From positions 372,001-436,000 of the forward strand of contig NZ_FNUJ01000006.1 of the NCBI RefSeq assembly GCF_900107925.1: a DNA stretch of 64,000 nucleotides, read 5' to 3'. The translations under genes and the position numbers were made by a program. Below, one piece after another: positions 24,497 to 32,851 of this stretch (position 1 is its first letter; each line of letters begins with the position of its first letter). The notes under the pieces are model-generated. The model saw nothing but the letters and a program-made list of their open reading frames with translations, ran no database searches and had not been told where the DNA came from. This DNA comes from Amycolatopsis pretoriensis. Its GTDB lineage: Bacteria > Actinomycetota > Actinomycetes > Mycobacteriales > Pseudonocardiaceae.

Positions 24497-24673
24497 ATGA
24501 GCCTCCAGACGGTGGTCCCCCGGATGGTGGTGCGCGACCTCGTCGCCGCCGTCGCGTTCCTGCGTTCGGTGTTCGGCGCCACCGGCGAGGTCGAAAGCGG
24601 GTACGGAGACCGTCGCGCGATGGTCCACGACCCGTTCGGCAACGTCTTCCAGATCGCGCACCGCCGTGGGTGA
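24497..24673 (+). pseudogene. VOC/glyoxalase-family protein with internal in-frame deletion
   Basis: The frame from the ATG at 24497 gives only 58 residues: a normal VOC (PhnB-like) N-terminus (TVVPRMVVRDLVAAVAFLRS) runs directly into the normal family C-terminus (YGDRRAMVHDPFGNVFQIAH). Family members are about 110-140 residues, so roughly half of the protein, including central metal-binding strands, is missing without loss of frame. It could be a pseudogene or a miniature protein. It overlaps the next VOC gene by eight bases. Confidence 0.7.
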
Positions 24674-25055
24674 CAGCGTGCCGAGGTTGCGCCAGGTCGT
24701 CCTCGACGCGACGGACGCGCCCGCGCTGGCCGAGTTCTACCGGCGGCTGCTGGGGTTCACGCTCCGCCCGGGCGACGGGGACGACTGGGCGGTGTTGCTC
24801 GACGCGTCGGGTACCGCGCGGCTGGCGTTCCAGCAGGTCGCGGCGCTGCCGCCGCCGACGTGGCCGGACGGCCCGCGGCCGCAGATGCTCCACCTCGACC
24901 TGACCGTGGAGACGCGCGCCGAACTGGACGAGCAACACGAACGGGCGCTGTCGCTGGGCGCCCGGTTGCTGGCGGACAACGCGGAGGACCCGGAAGAGCC
25001 GCTGCGCGTCTACGCAGATCCGGCGGGCCACCCGTTCTGCCTCTTCGTCGGCTGA
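24666..25055 (+). CDS. VOC (glyoxalase/bleomycin resistance-like) family protein
   Basis: A 129-residue vicinal-oxygen-chelate fold protein with two beta-alpha-beta-beta-beta halves: LRQVVLDATDAPALAEFYRR..LGFTL at the start and MLHLDLTVETRAELDEQHER..YADPAGHPFCLFVG at the end. It matches the Glyoxalase_6-like group, which includes many uncharacterised ligand-binding proteins. The GTG at 24666 overlaps the upstream truncated VOC frame; a second GTG at 24678 is also possible. Confidence 0.82.
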   Translation: MGDSVPRLRQVVLDATDAPALAEFYRRLLGFTLRPGDGDDWAVLLDASGTARLAFQQVAALPPPTWPDGPRPQMLHLDLTVETRAELDEQHERALSLGARLLADNAEDPEEPLRVYADPAGHPFCLFVG

Positions 25056-25099
25056 TGCGCAGGCCCCGGGTGAGGGAGCGCCGGCAAAGGTCCAGTGCC

Positions 25100-25195
25100 G
25101 GCACGGTTTCCGCGCCGCGGCGAGCAGGGCGGTGTCCTCCTGGGGACGGTAGACGCCCGGCAGCCGCAGCAGCCGCGGCGTGGGCGAAAGGACGA
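25100..25195 (-). pseudogene. Possible N-terminal fragment of a HemK-like methyltransferase
   Basis: On the minus strand the frame reads PRLLRLPGVYRPQEDTALLA, which resembles the conserved N-terminus of actinobacterial HemK-like methyltransferases. No SAM motif follows; the frame runs into unrelated sequence (KPCRHWTFAG). The whole 25056-25291 interval holds no intact gene, so this looks like a decayed remnant left by deletion. The call rests on resemblance I recall and cannot check here. Confidence 0.35.
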
Positions 25196-25291
25196 CGGGC
25201 CGGGCGGCCACCGAAACGCACGTCCTCGGGCCGGCCGTGCGGGACGGCGAGTTGTGCATCGATTCCGACGCGCTCGCCCAGGGCGGGTGAG

Positions 25292-25831
25292 CTACTCCCC
25301 CGTGCTGCCGTCGATCGACTCGCGGATGAGGTCGGCGTGGCCGTTGTGGCGGCTGTACTCCTCGACCATGTGGACCAGGATCCAGCGCAGGCTCGGCGAA
25401 GTGCCGTCGCGCCGCGTGTGCTTCGAGGGCTGGGAAAGATCGCCGTTCGTCAATGCCTCCGCGTACCGCTGGCGGGACCGCGCGACCGCGTCCGCCCACA
25501 GCTCGCGGAGCTGGTCCGGCGTGTCCTGCGCCGCGGAATCCCAGTCCCAGTCCGGGTTTTCGCGCCAGTCGACCGTGTTCCACGGCGGCGCCGGCTCGCG
25601 GTCGAACAACACGCAGGAAAACCAGTAGTCCTCCACGTACGCGAGGTGCTTGAGCAGCCCGCCCAGCGTCAGCGTGGCCGGCGCGTGCGTCGCGCGCAGA
25701 CCGGCTTCGTCGAGCCCGGCGCACTTCCACGCCAGGGTGTCGCGGTGGAAGTCGAGGAAACCGAGCAGGATCGCGGCTTCGTCGCCGTCGACGGGCGGCT
25801 CGGTCCGCCCCTGGTCGTCCACTGAGGTCAC
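25292..25831 (-). CDS. DinB-like (DUF664) four-helix protein
   Basis: A 179-residue protein of the DinB/DUF664 superfamily. It has LLGFLDFHRDTLAWKCAGLD, ATLTLGGLLKHLAYVEDYWF and the C-terminal RWILVHMVEEYSRHNGHADL. The His residues at LKHLAYVE and EEYSRHNGHAD correspond to the metal-binding triad of the fold. These proteins are often mycothiol-dependent or damage-induced enzymes in actinobacteria, but the reaction here is unknown. It starts at a GTG and is divergent from the hydrolase at 25882. Confidence 0.85.
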   Translation of the reverse strand: MTSVDDQGRTEPPVDGDEAAILLGFLDFHRDTLAWKCAGLDEAGLRATHAPATLTLGGLLKHLAYVEDYWFSCVLFDREPAPPWNTVDWRENPDWDWDSAAQDTPDQLRELWADAVARSRQRYAEALTNGDLSQPSKHTRRDGTSPSLRWILVHMVEEYSRHNGHADLIRESIDGSTGE

Positions 25832-25881
25832 GGGCGCCGACTCTACCGAAATTGTCGGACCCCTCCGCTAGGTTTTCCGGC

Positions 25882-26568
25882 ATGGCTGAATTCGTGTTGG
25901 CAGCAGGCGCTTGGCTCGGTTCGTGGGCGTGGGACGACGTCGTCCCGGGGTTGCGCGAAGCGGGGCATGGCGCGCACGCGGTGACCTTGTCCGGCGTCGC
26001 CGAAAAACGGGACGTGCCCGCGGGACAGGCGAGGCACGTGCAGGACATCGTCGACGTCGTCGCGCAAGGCGACCTGCGGGACGTCGTGGTGGTCGGGCAC
26101 AGCTACTCCGGCATCCCCGCCGGGCAGGCGGCCGAGCGGATCGGCGACCGGCTGAAGCGCGTGGTGTTCGTCGACTCGAACGTGCCCGCCGACGGTGAGT
26201 CGTTCACGTCCGTCTGGTCCGAGGCGCAGGTCGCGGCGCTCACCGAGCGCGGCTTCTGGCCGCCGTTGGCGGCGGAAGACTTCGCGGGCCAAGGGCTTTC
26301 CGACGCCGAGATCGCCCGGATCGTCGAAGGCGCGACCCCGCACCCGGCCGCGTCGCTGACCGAACCGGCCGAGCTCGCGCGGCCACTGGGCGAGCTGCCG
26401 GCGACCTACGTCAAGTGCCTGCTCGACGGCGAAACGCCAAGCCCGGATGTCGTACGGCTGCTGGAAAGCGACCGCTGGGAGCTGGTCGAGCTGGGCACCG
26501 GGCATTGGCCGATGCTCTCGCAACCGAAGGAGCTGACCGCGATCCTGCTCGGCGCCGCGAAGGCGTGA
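25882..26568 (+). CDS. Alpha/beta hydrolase
   Basis: A 228-residue alpha/beta hydrolase. The oxyanion region (FVLAAGAWLGSWAWD), nucleophile elbow GHSYSG, the acid in FVDSNVPADG and the C-terminal His in GTGHWPM form a complete catalytic set. The sequence resembles short esterase-like proteins related to hydroxynitrile lyase/salicylate esterase folds; the substrate is unknown. The ATG at 25882 has no clear Shine-Dalgarno. Its stop directly abuts the stop of the convergent membrane-protein gene. Confidence 0.88.
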   Translation: MAEFVLAAGAWLGSWAWDDVVPGLREAGHGAHAVTLSGVAEKRDVPAGQARHVQDIVDVVAQGDLRDVVVVGHSYSGIPAGQAAERIGDRLKRVVFVDSNVPADGESFTSVWSEAQVAALTERGFWPPLAAEDFAGQGLSDAEIARIVEGATPHPAASLTEPAELARPLGELPATYVKCLLDGETPSPDVVRLLESDRWELVELGTGHWPMLSQPKELTAILLGAAKA

Positions 26569-28380
26569 TCACGGCGTGAGCGCGCGCACGTCCCAGATCC
26601 ACACCCCGCCGACGAACTCCGCCGGCTTGCGCAGGAGGAGCTCCACAGTGGACTTCAACGCTTCCTGGTTCTGCCGCGGCCCGACCACGAGCACGTCGGC
26701 GTTCCAGGCTCGCAGGTCGGTCAGGGCCTGGGTGCGGTCGGCTTCGGTGACGTCCGCGGCCTGCCCCGTCTTCTCCACCTCGGCGAACAGGTCCGAGGTC
26801 GGCAGGGGCACCGCGCCGTAGCGGCCGCGGCGGTCGGTCGGCGAGGTCGGGCCGACGAAGTAGCCCTCCGGCATCGGGTACCCGAGGCCCGCGTCGACCT
26901 GCCAGTGCAGTGGCTCGGCCTCGCCCGTGCTCGGCAGCGGGACCGGCACCAGCGAGCCGCCCGGGGCGATGTACTGGCGCCAGATCCCGTCGGCGAAGAA
27001 GGGCGGCGAGAGCGGGCGTTCGTGCGTCACCAATTCCGTCGGCGCGATCGGCAGCAGCACCGCCACGACCGCGCCGATCCACACCATCTTCAGGGGGAAC
27101 CGTTGCTTGCCTTCGAGGGGTTCCGGCTGTTCGGCCGCCGCCGTCCACACGCGGTGCGTCGCGATCGCCAGGAGCCCGCCGACCACCGGGATGCAGCCCA
27201 TCGCGAGCCGGGACTCGAGCAGCGAGTCGAGCAATGGCAACTGCCCCAGCCACTTCCACGGCCCGGGGATGCCGGTGTCGTCGTGCGCCACCGTGATTTC
27301 GATGCCCAGCGAAAGGAGAGCCATCACGTACATCGTGATCGCCAGCGCGCGCGAAACGACGTCGCGCCACAGCCAGATCGTCACCATCACCATGAGGACG
27401 ATCAACGGCCAGCCGAAGAACGCGTTCTCCTCGGTGCGGTTCATCGAGACGTCCGCGGCCGCTTCCGGCGCGCCGGCGATCGACTGCGTCGCGAAGCGGG
27501 TGAAGGCCGCCGTGTCGTTGCCCGCCGACCCGTGCAGCAGCGAGTGGAAGCTCTGCGGGCCCATGAACTGCCAGTACAACGGGAACCCGGCGATCAGCAG
27601 TGCGACGACCGCGCCGACGCCGATCCCCTTGCCCAGCGGCGCCAGCATGCCGCGGATCTCCGCGCGGTGCGGGATCAGGTAGGCGATCGCGAACACGATG
27701 AACGTGAGCGCGAAGATGGCCAGCGGTTCTTCGCCGAGCAGGATCTGCCACGCGACGAGCAGCCCGAGCCAGATGCCGTTGCGGATCGGCCGTTCGCCGT
27801 GCGCGATCTGAATGGTCTTCAGCGCGATGAACGGCAACACGAAGAGCACGACGAAGTTCGGGTGCGCGTTGCCGTGCGAAATCATCGGCGGCGCGAAGCC
27901 GCAGAAGGCGCCGCCGATCGCGGCCGCCGTCCGGTTCGGCACCAGGTGGCGGGAGAAGACCCAGTACCAGCCGGTCGCGGTGCCGGCCAGGCCGGCGGTG
28001 AGCACGATCGCCCACGTCAGCGTGGCGCCGAAGGTCAGGGTGATCGGGGCGAGCGGGATGTTGAGGCCGAACATCGCCGCGTTCGCCGCCATGTTGACGC
28101 CGAGCGGGTAGTTCTGCAGGTCCGTGGTGAACGGGTTCTGGAAGTGCAGAACGGACTTCGCGACGACCGTCGAGTACCACTCCCACTGGCTCTGGTCGGC
28201 GGCGCCGTTCCAGAGGTAGCCGCGCTTGAGGTCGAACCAGAGCCCGTTGTAGAGCAGGATCGTGAAGAGCAGGAAGCCGCCGGTGATGGCGGAGTCCTGC
28301 CACGCCCAGCGCTTCGGGCCTTCGGGTGGTTCGGGGGTGGGCGGGACGAGTTCGGGGACGGCTTCGGACTTCAAGCTCAC
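26569..28380 (-). CDS. Polytopic GT-C-like membrane protein
   Basis: A 603-residue protein with about 11-12 hydrophobic helices and a C-terminal soluble domain of about 130 residues (HWQVDAGLGYPMPEG..VWIWDVRALTP). The first extracytoplasmic loop carries DQSQWEWY and NPFTTDLQNYPLGVN, a pattern seen in GT-C polyprenyl-phosphate-sugar glycosyltransferases and related actinobacterial proteins. A transferase role in cell-envelope glycan assembly is likely but unproven. The GTG start overlaps the serpin stop (GTGA), so the two are translated together. Confidence 0.75.
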   Translation of the reverse strand: MSLKSEAVPELVPPTPEPPEGPKRWAWQDSAITGGFLLFTILLYNGLWFDLKRGYLWNGAADQSQWEWYSTVVAKSVLHFQNPFTTDLQNYPLGVNMAANAAMFGLNIPLAPITLTFGATLTWAIVLTAGLAGTATGWYWVFSRHLVPNRTAAAIGGAFCGFAPPMISHGNAHPNFVVLFVLPFIALKTIQIAHGERPIRNGIWLGLLVAWQILLGEEPLAIFALTFIVFAIAYLIPHRAEIRGMLAPLGKGIGVGAVVALLIAGFPLYWQFMGPQSFHSLLHGSAGNDTAAFTRFATQSIAGAPEAAADVSMNRTEENAFFGWPLIVLMVMVTIWLWRDVVSRALAITMYVMALLSLGIEITVAHDDTGIPGPWKWLGQLPLLDSLLESRLAMGCIPVVGGLLAIATHRVWTAAAEQPEPLEGKQRFPLKMVWIGAVVAVLLPIAPTELVTHERPLSPPFFADGIWRQYIAPGGSLVPVPLPSTGEAEPLHWQVDAGLGYPMPEGYFVGPTSPTDRRGRYGAVPLPTSDLFAEVEKTGQAADVTEADRTQALTDLRAWNADVLVVGPRQNQEALKSTVELLLRKPAEFVGGVWIWDVRALTP

Positions 28381-29468
28381 GGTTCGACCACCCTGGCGAT
28401 GAAGTGGAGGGCCCCGGTGCCGGCGTGCCGGACCAGCAGCAGGAACGGCCGGTCGACCGTCACGGTGACCGGTTCGTCGATGATCATCGAGGTGAGGCGC
28501 ATGGTGAGCGCGGTCGCCGCGGCTCCCTCGAAGCCTTGTTCGTCCACCCGCAGCACGGCCTGGTGCAGCACCTCGGACACGGTGAGCCGCGGGTCCGGGG
28601 AGAGCCCGCTCAGGTCGGCCTCGTCGGTGAACATCGTGCGGACGCCGAGCCCGCGCAGCACGCCGGTGAGCGAGCTGGGGACGTCGAGCGAGATCTTGGG
28701 CAGCGCGAGCTCGACGGCCTTGGCCTTGAGCCGGCCGAGCAGGCTTGTCAAGGCGGCCTGGTCGAGGGCGGCTTCGGCGTCGGCGAGGTCGCCGTCGGGC
28801 AGCAGGACGACGGCCTGCAGGCCCCCCGCGGCGACCAGCTGGACGGCCTGCCAGCCGGCGGCGTGCGCGTAGCCGACGCGCTCGCCGAGCCACATGGTCG
28901 GCACGTCCCGCGTACCGGACGGCGCGTGGAAGGGCGCGTCGGAGGTGTTCGCCTCGCGGAACGGCAGCTTCCAGGCGGCCTTGAGGTAGAGGGCGTTGAC
29001 GAGCACGGCGGCGACGTCCCGGTCGATCGAGCCGGGCGGCAGCAGCTGCGGGATGAGGCCGCGCGTGGTGCGTCCGACATCGGCGTTGACCAGGGCCCGC
29101 GCGGCTTCGGGATCCTTCTCGAAGGGCGCGCTCGCGACGGCGGCGCCGGGCCACTCGGCCAGCTCGGCCTTGAAGGAGTCTTCGAGCGGGAGGCGATCGT
29201 CGGCCCACAGGGTGTTGGCGACGGCGAGCTCGGCTTGGTCCCCGCGGCTCTCCTCGACGAGTTCGGCGGCCGCGCGCAGGAGAGAGGTCTGTTCGCCGGG
29301 ATCCCCGAGCAGGGCGACGAGCTCATCCCGGGTCCGCCCCCGCGCGGCCCGCGCGGCGAGGGTCAGCGCACTGGCCACCGAGTAGGGGGAGAAGCAGAGG
29401 TTCCCGCCCTCGGCACCGAGGGCCCGGTGGACGGCGAGGGCGAACCGGAGGTGGCTGTCCGTGGCCAT
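28377..29468 (-). CDS. Serpin-family protease inhibitor
   Basis: A 363-residue serpin. Typical elements include LCFSPYSVASALTLAARAA near the start, NALYLKAAWKLPF, the reactive-loop hinge VDEQGFEGAAATALTMR and the C-terminal VDRPFLLLVRHAGTGALHFI. Small residues in the hinge (GAAAT) fit an inhibitory serpin that traps a protease by loop insertion. There is no signal peptide, so it is probably intracellular. The start at 29468 (MATDSHLRFAL) is the family start; the open frame extends 36 codons upstream without support. It is coupled to the GT-C-like gene by a four-base overlap. Confidence 0.9.
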   Translation of the reverse strand: MATDSHLRFALAVHRALGAEGGNLCFSPYSVASALTLAARAARGRTRDELVALLGDPGEQTSLLRAAAELVEESRGDQAELAVANTLWADDRLPLEDSFKAELAEWPGAAVASAPFEKDPEAARALVNADVGRTTRGLIPQLLPPGSIDRDVAAVLVNALYLKAAWKLPFREANTSDAPFHAPSGTRDVPTMWLGERVGYAHAAGWQAVQLVAAGGLQAVVLLPDGDLADAEAALDQAALTSLLGRLKAKAVELALPKISLDVPSSLTGVLRGLGVRTMFTDEADLSGLSPDPRLTVSEVLHQAVLRVDEQGFEGAAATALTMRLTSMIIDEPVTVTVDRPFLLLVRHAGTGALHFIARVVEP

Positions 29469-29672
29469 GCGGGCGAGAGTACCGGAACGGTTGACGCAGC
29501 CGGGCGGCCACGCGGAACTCCGCCCACGGGTGACAAATCCCCCGCGGGTGATGGCACAGCCGGGTGCTAGGACCACCGCGCGAACAGGTCCGGGACGAGC
29601 CGGACCAGGCCGGGCGCTGGTCCGCTACCCGGGGCCGCCGCACGCGCCGCGGGCAACCGGACGCGCCGACGC

Positions 29673-30175
29673 GACGGCCGATCCCAACCCGGCGCAGCAA
29701 CCGCCCGCACGCCCCGCGACGGCCGATCGCAGCCCGGCGCGGCAGCCGCCCGCACGCCCCCTCGACAGCCGATCACAGCCCGGCGCGGCAGCCGCCCGCA
29801 CGCTTTCGCGACAGCCGACCACAACCCACCGCAGCAGCCGACCGCACGCCCCCACGACAGCCGATCCCAACCCAGCGCAGCAGCCGACCGCACGCCCCGC
29901 GACGGCCGATCGCAGCCCGGCGCGGCAGCCGCCCGCACGCCCCCTCGACGGCCGATCACAGCCCGGCGCGGCAGCCGCCCGCACGCTTTCGCGACAGCCG
30001 ACCACAACCCACCGCAGCAGCCGACCGCACGCCCCCACGACAGCCGATCCCAACCCAGCGCAGCAGCCGACCGCACGCCCCGCGACGGCCGATCCCAACC
30101 CGCCGCAGCAACCGCCCGCACGCTTTCGCGACAGCCGACCACAACCCGCCGCAGCAACCGACCGCACACCCCCAC
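29673..30175. repeat. Tandem array of 11 units of 45-46 bp
   Basis: Eleven contiguous units, each beginning GAC(A/G)GCCGA(T/C) and ending near CGCACGC..., start at 29673, 29718, 29764, 29810, 29856, 29901, 29947, 29993, 30039, 30084 and 30130. Units 2-5 (29718-29900) and 6-9 (29901-30083) are almost identical, giving a 183 bp higher-order repeat. All frames stay open across it. The array fills most of the 790-base gap between the serpin start and the dgt stop; the rest of the gap shows no gene. Confidence 0.9.
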
Positions 30176-30259
30176 GACAGCCGATCGGCCGCGAAGGTGC
30201 GCGGCAGCGAGCCGCCTCCGGCGCGGCAGCACCGTGGCTCCGCGGCCGTGCTCGCCGCG

Positions 30260-31534
30260 TCAGCGGTGGTGCCGGGTCACATGCCACGAATGCCACGCGT
30301 GAGCCTGCGCATCCGTCAAAGACGCGACCTGATCGATCACCACCCTCAGCAACCCGGCATCGTCCCGCGCCGCGTCCCAGGCCGGTACGAACAGCGGGTC
30401 CAGCGACTCCGGGGCCCGCCGAGCCAACGCGTGGACCAGCTCCACCAGCAGCTCCCGCTGCCCCTCCTGCATCGCCAGCCGGCGGCGGTCGCTCATCACG
30501 TACCGCAACGCCAGCGCCTTCAGCAGCGCCACCTCCGCCGCCACCTGGTCCGGGACGCACAGCCGCGCCCGGTAGCGGCCCAACGGTCCTTCGCCGAACT
30601 CCGCGCGCGTTCCGGTGACCGCCGCCGTCGTGAACCGGCCGACCAGCTCGCTCGTCAGCCTCTTCAACGCCACCTGCGCGCCCGGGGAACCGTCCGGTTC
30701 CGCCGAGGCCAGCGCCGCCACCACCGGCAACGCCAGCAGCTCCGCCGCCGCATCCTCCAAAGTGGACACCGACTGCGCGGAGAAGTGCTTCGCCGCTGCC
30801 TCGGCGACGGCCGCGCGCTCGTCCGGGTGGGCCAGCACGCGCAGCTTGATCCGGCCCGCCAGCACGCCGTCCTCGACGTCGTGCACCGAATACGCGACGT
30901 CGTCCGCCCAGTCCATGATCTGGGCCTCCAGGCACGTCCGCTCCGCCGGTGCCCCGGACCGGAACCACGAGAACACCGGCACGTCGTCCTCGTACACGCC
31001 GTACTTCGCCTGCCCCGGCTTGCGCGGCCACGGGTACTTCGTGGTCGCGTCCAAGCACGCACGGGTCAGGTTGAGCCCGACCGGGTCGCCGGAATCGGAC
31101 AGCAGCTTCGGCTCCAGCCGCGTGAGGATCCGCAACGTCTGCGCGTTGCCCTCGAAGCCGCCGCACGCGGCCGCCACCTCGTCGAGCGCGCGCTCGCCGT
31201 TGTGCCCGAACGGCGGGTGGCCGATGTCGTGGGCCAGCCCCGCCGTGTCGGCCAGGTCCGGGTCCGCGCCCAGCTCGTCGGCGATGCCGCGGCCGATCTG
31301 CGCGACCTCCAGGGAGTGCGTCAGCCGCGTGCGCGGGACGCCGGTGACCTCGGCGCCCTCGCCCGGCCCGACCACCTGGGTCTTGCCGGCGAGCCGCCGC
31401 AGCGCCGCCGAGTGCAGCACCCGGGCCCGGTCGCGCGAGAACGCGCTGCGCCCGTCCGCGCGCGTACCGGGCAGCGCCGCGCCCTTCGCCGGCTCCGGCA
31501 GCAGGCGGGCGGTGTCGTGCTCCGTGTAGTCCAC
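30260..31534 (-). CDS. dgt: Deoxyguanosinetriphosphate triphosphohydrolase-like protein
   Basis: A 424-residue HD-domain dNTPase expected to cut dGTP or other dNTPs to the nucleoside and tripolyphosphate. The metal-binding residues are seen in RLTHSLEVAQI, LAHDIGHPPFGHNGE and IMDWADDVAYSVHD. The N-terminus (RDRARVLHSAALRRLAGKTQ) and the C-terminal dGTPase helical domain fit the family. The GTG at 31534 is the start. In mycobacteria dgt lies next to dnaG; here about 11 kb separates them. Confidence 0.93.
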   Translation of the reverse strand: MDYTEHDTARLLPEPAKGAALPGTRADGRSAFSRDRARVLHSAALRRLAGKTQVVGPGEGAEVTGVPRTRLTHSLEVAQIGRGIADELGADPDLADTAGLAHDIGHPPFGHNGERALDEVAAACGGFEGNAQTLRILTRLEPKLLSDSGDPVGLNLTRACLDATTKYPWPRKPGQAKYGVYEDDVPVFSWFRSGAPAERTCLEAQIMDWADDVAYSVHDVEDGVLAGRIKLRVLAHPDERAAVAEAAAKHFSAQSVSTLEDAAAELLALPVVAALASAEPDGSPGAQVALKRLTSELVGRFTTAAVTGTRAEFGEGPLGRYRARLCVPDQVAAEVALLKALALRYVMSDRRRLAMQEGQRELLVELVHALARRAPESLDPLFVPAWDAARDDAGLLRVVIDQVASLTDAQAHAWHSWHVTRHHR

Positions 31535-31567
31535 CCCACCAGCCTAAACGGGGGCACCGACAAAAAC

Positions 31568-32230
31568 TCAGCCCAGGAAAGTGGCGAAGAGGTCGTCGGC
31601 CGGGGTCTTCGTCAGCCGGTAGTACAGCAGCGCGCCGGTCTCGCGGACGATGTAGCGGACCTGCGTGACGCGCTCCTGCACGATCGGCCCGCTGTGCGTC
31701 GGCGCGGTCCAGGCGTCCAGGCCCAGGTCGTCGGCCATCGTCCGGGCCCGGAACGAGTGCCACGGGTCGCTGACCAGCACCGCCGTGTGCCAGCCGCGCC
31801 CCTGCACCTGCTCGGCGACCGCCCGGAGGCTGCGCAGCGTGTCGCTGCCCTCGCCGACCGCCAGCGTCGCGGCGGACGGCACGCCGTGGCGGGTCAGCCA
31901 CAGCTGGCCGGCGCGGGCCTCGGTGAAGTTGTCCTCGGCCTTCTTGCCGCCCGCGGTGACGATCGTCTTCGCGACGCCCGCGTCGTAGAGCTGCTTCGCC
32001 TTGACCAGCCGCGCCGCGTAGATGTCCGAGGGCTTGCCGTTGTACTGCGCCGCGCCCAGCACCACGATGATGTCCGCGGGCGTCCGGTCGTTCTCGCGCG
32101 CGACCTGCCAGACGCGGAACGCCGTGCCGCCGACCAGCGCGAGCAGCACGAGGACCGTGCCGAAGGCGATCCGGCGCGCCCAGCTCACGAACGACGGTTT
32201 GGTGCGTTCAGCGGTACCCACCCGGCCCAT
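31568..32230 (-). CDS. YdcF-like DUF218 membrane protein
   Basis: A 220-residue protein with one N-terminal membrane helix (FGTVLVLLALVGGTAFRVW) and a DUF218 domain: DIIVVLGAAQYNGKPSDIYA, VTAGGKKAEDNFTEA, VLVSDPWHSFRARTMADDLG. Family members are linked to envelope metabolism (SanA/YdcF group) and the domain probably lies outside the membrane. The C-terminus contains VRYIVRETGALLYYRL, conserved in actinobacterial homologues. It is the last gene before dgt and lies 15 bases after the response-regulator stop. Confidence 0.85.
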   Translation of the reverse strand: MGRVGTAERTKPSFVSWARRIAFGTVLVLLALVGGTAFRVWQVARENDRTPADIIVVLGAAQYNGKPSDIYAARLVKAKQLYDAGVAKTIVTAGGKKAEDNFTEARAGQLWLTRHGVPSAATLAVGEGSDTLRSLRAVAEQVQGRGWHTAVLVSDPWHSFRARTMADDLGLDAWTAPTHSGPIVQERVTQVRYIVRETGALLYYRLTKTPADDLFATFLG

Positions 32231-32245
32231 TCTTTCAGAAGCGGC

Positions 32246-32851
32246 TCAGAGCCAGCCACGCTCCTCCGCGACACGCACGGCTTCGGCCCGCGTCCGGGCG
32301 CCGGTCTTGCCGATCGCGGCGGAGAGGTGGTTGCGGACGGTCCCTTCGGACAGGTGCACCGCGCGCGCGACGTCGGCCACCGTGCTGCCGTCCTTGGCCT
32401 CCCGCAACACATCCCGCTCGCGCGCGGTCAGCGGGCTGGCGCCGGTGGCCAGCGACTCGGCGGCCAGCGCCGGGTCCACCACCCGGAGTCCACTGTGGAC
32501 TCGCCGGACCGCTTCGACGAGCTGCTCGGGCGGAGCGTCCTTGACGACGAACCCGGCCGCGCCCGCCGCCATCGCGCGGGCCAGGTAGCCGGGCCGCCCG
32601 AACGTCGTGCAGATGATCACCCGGCACGACGGGAGCGCGGCCCGCAGGTCGGCGGCCGCTTCCAGGCCGTCCTTGCCCGGCATCTGCACGTCCAGCAGGG
32701 CGACGTCCGGCTTGGTCTCGCGCGCGGCGGCCACCACCTCGTCGCCGGAGCCGACCTGCCCGACCACCTCGATGTCGGATTCGAGGCCCAGCACGGTCGC
32801 CAGCGCGCCGCGCACCATGGCCTGGTCGTCGGCCAGCAACACCCGGATCAA
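32246..32851 (-). CDS. NarL/LuxR-family response regulator
   Basis: A 201-residue response regulator. The receiver shows LLADDQAMVRGAL, the phosphoacceptor in VALLDVQMPGKDG and the Lys in FVVKDAPPE. The LuxR-type helix-turn-helix reads LTARERDVLREAKDG..VADVARAVHLSEGTVRNHLS. It resembles DesR-type regulators. The TTG start overlaps the kinase stop (TTGA), so the pair is coupled. It probably controls the ABC transporter of its own operon through the inverted repeats at 35781-35807. Confidence 0.9.
   Translation of the reverse strand: MIRVLLADDQAMVRGALATVLGLESDIEVVGQVGSGDEVVAAARETKPDVALLDVQMPGKDGLEAAADLRAALPSCRVIICTTFGRPGYLARAMAAGAAGFVVKDAPPEQLVEAVRRVHSGLRVVDPALAAESLATGASPLTARERDVLREAKDGSTVADVARAVHLSEGTVRNHLSAAIGKTGARTRAEAVRVAEERGWL

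Noticed and set aside
29673..30175. CRISPR array
   Set aside because: The repeats are contiguous, with no unique spacers, and there are no cas genes nearby.
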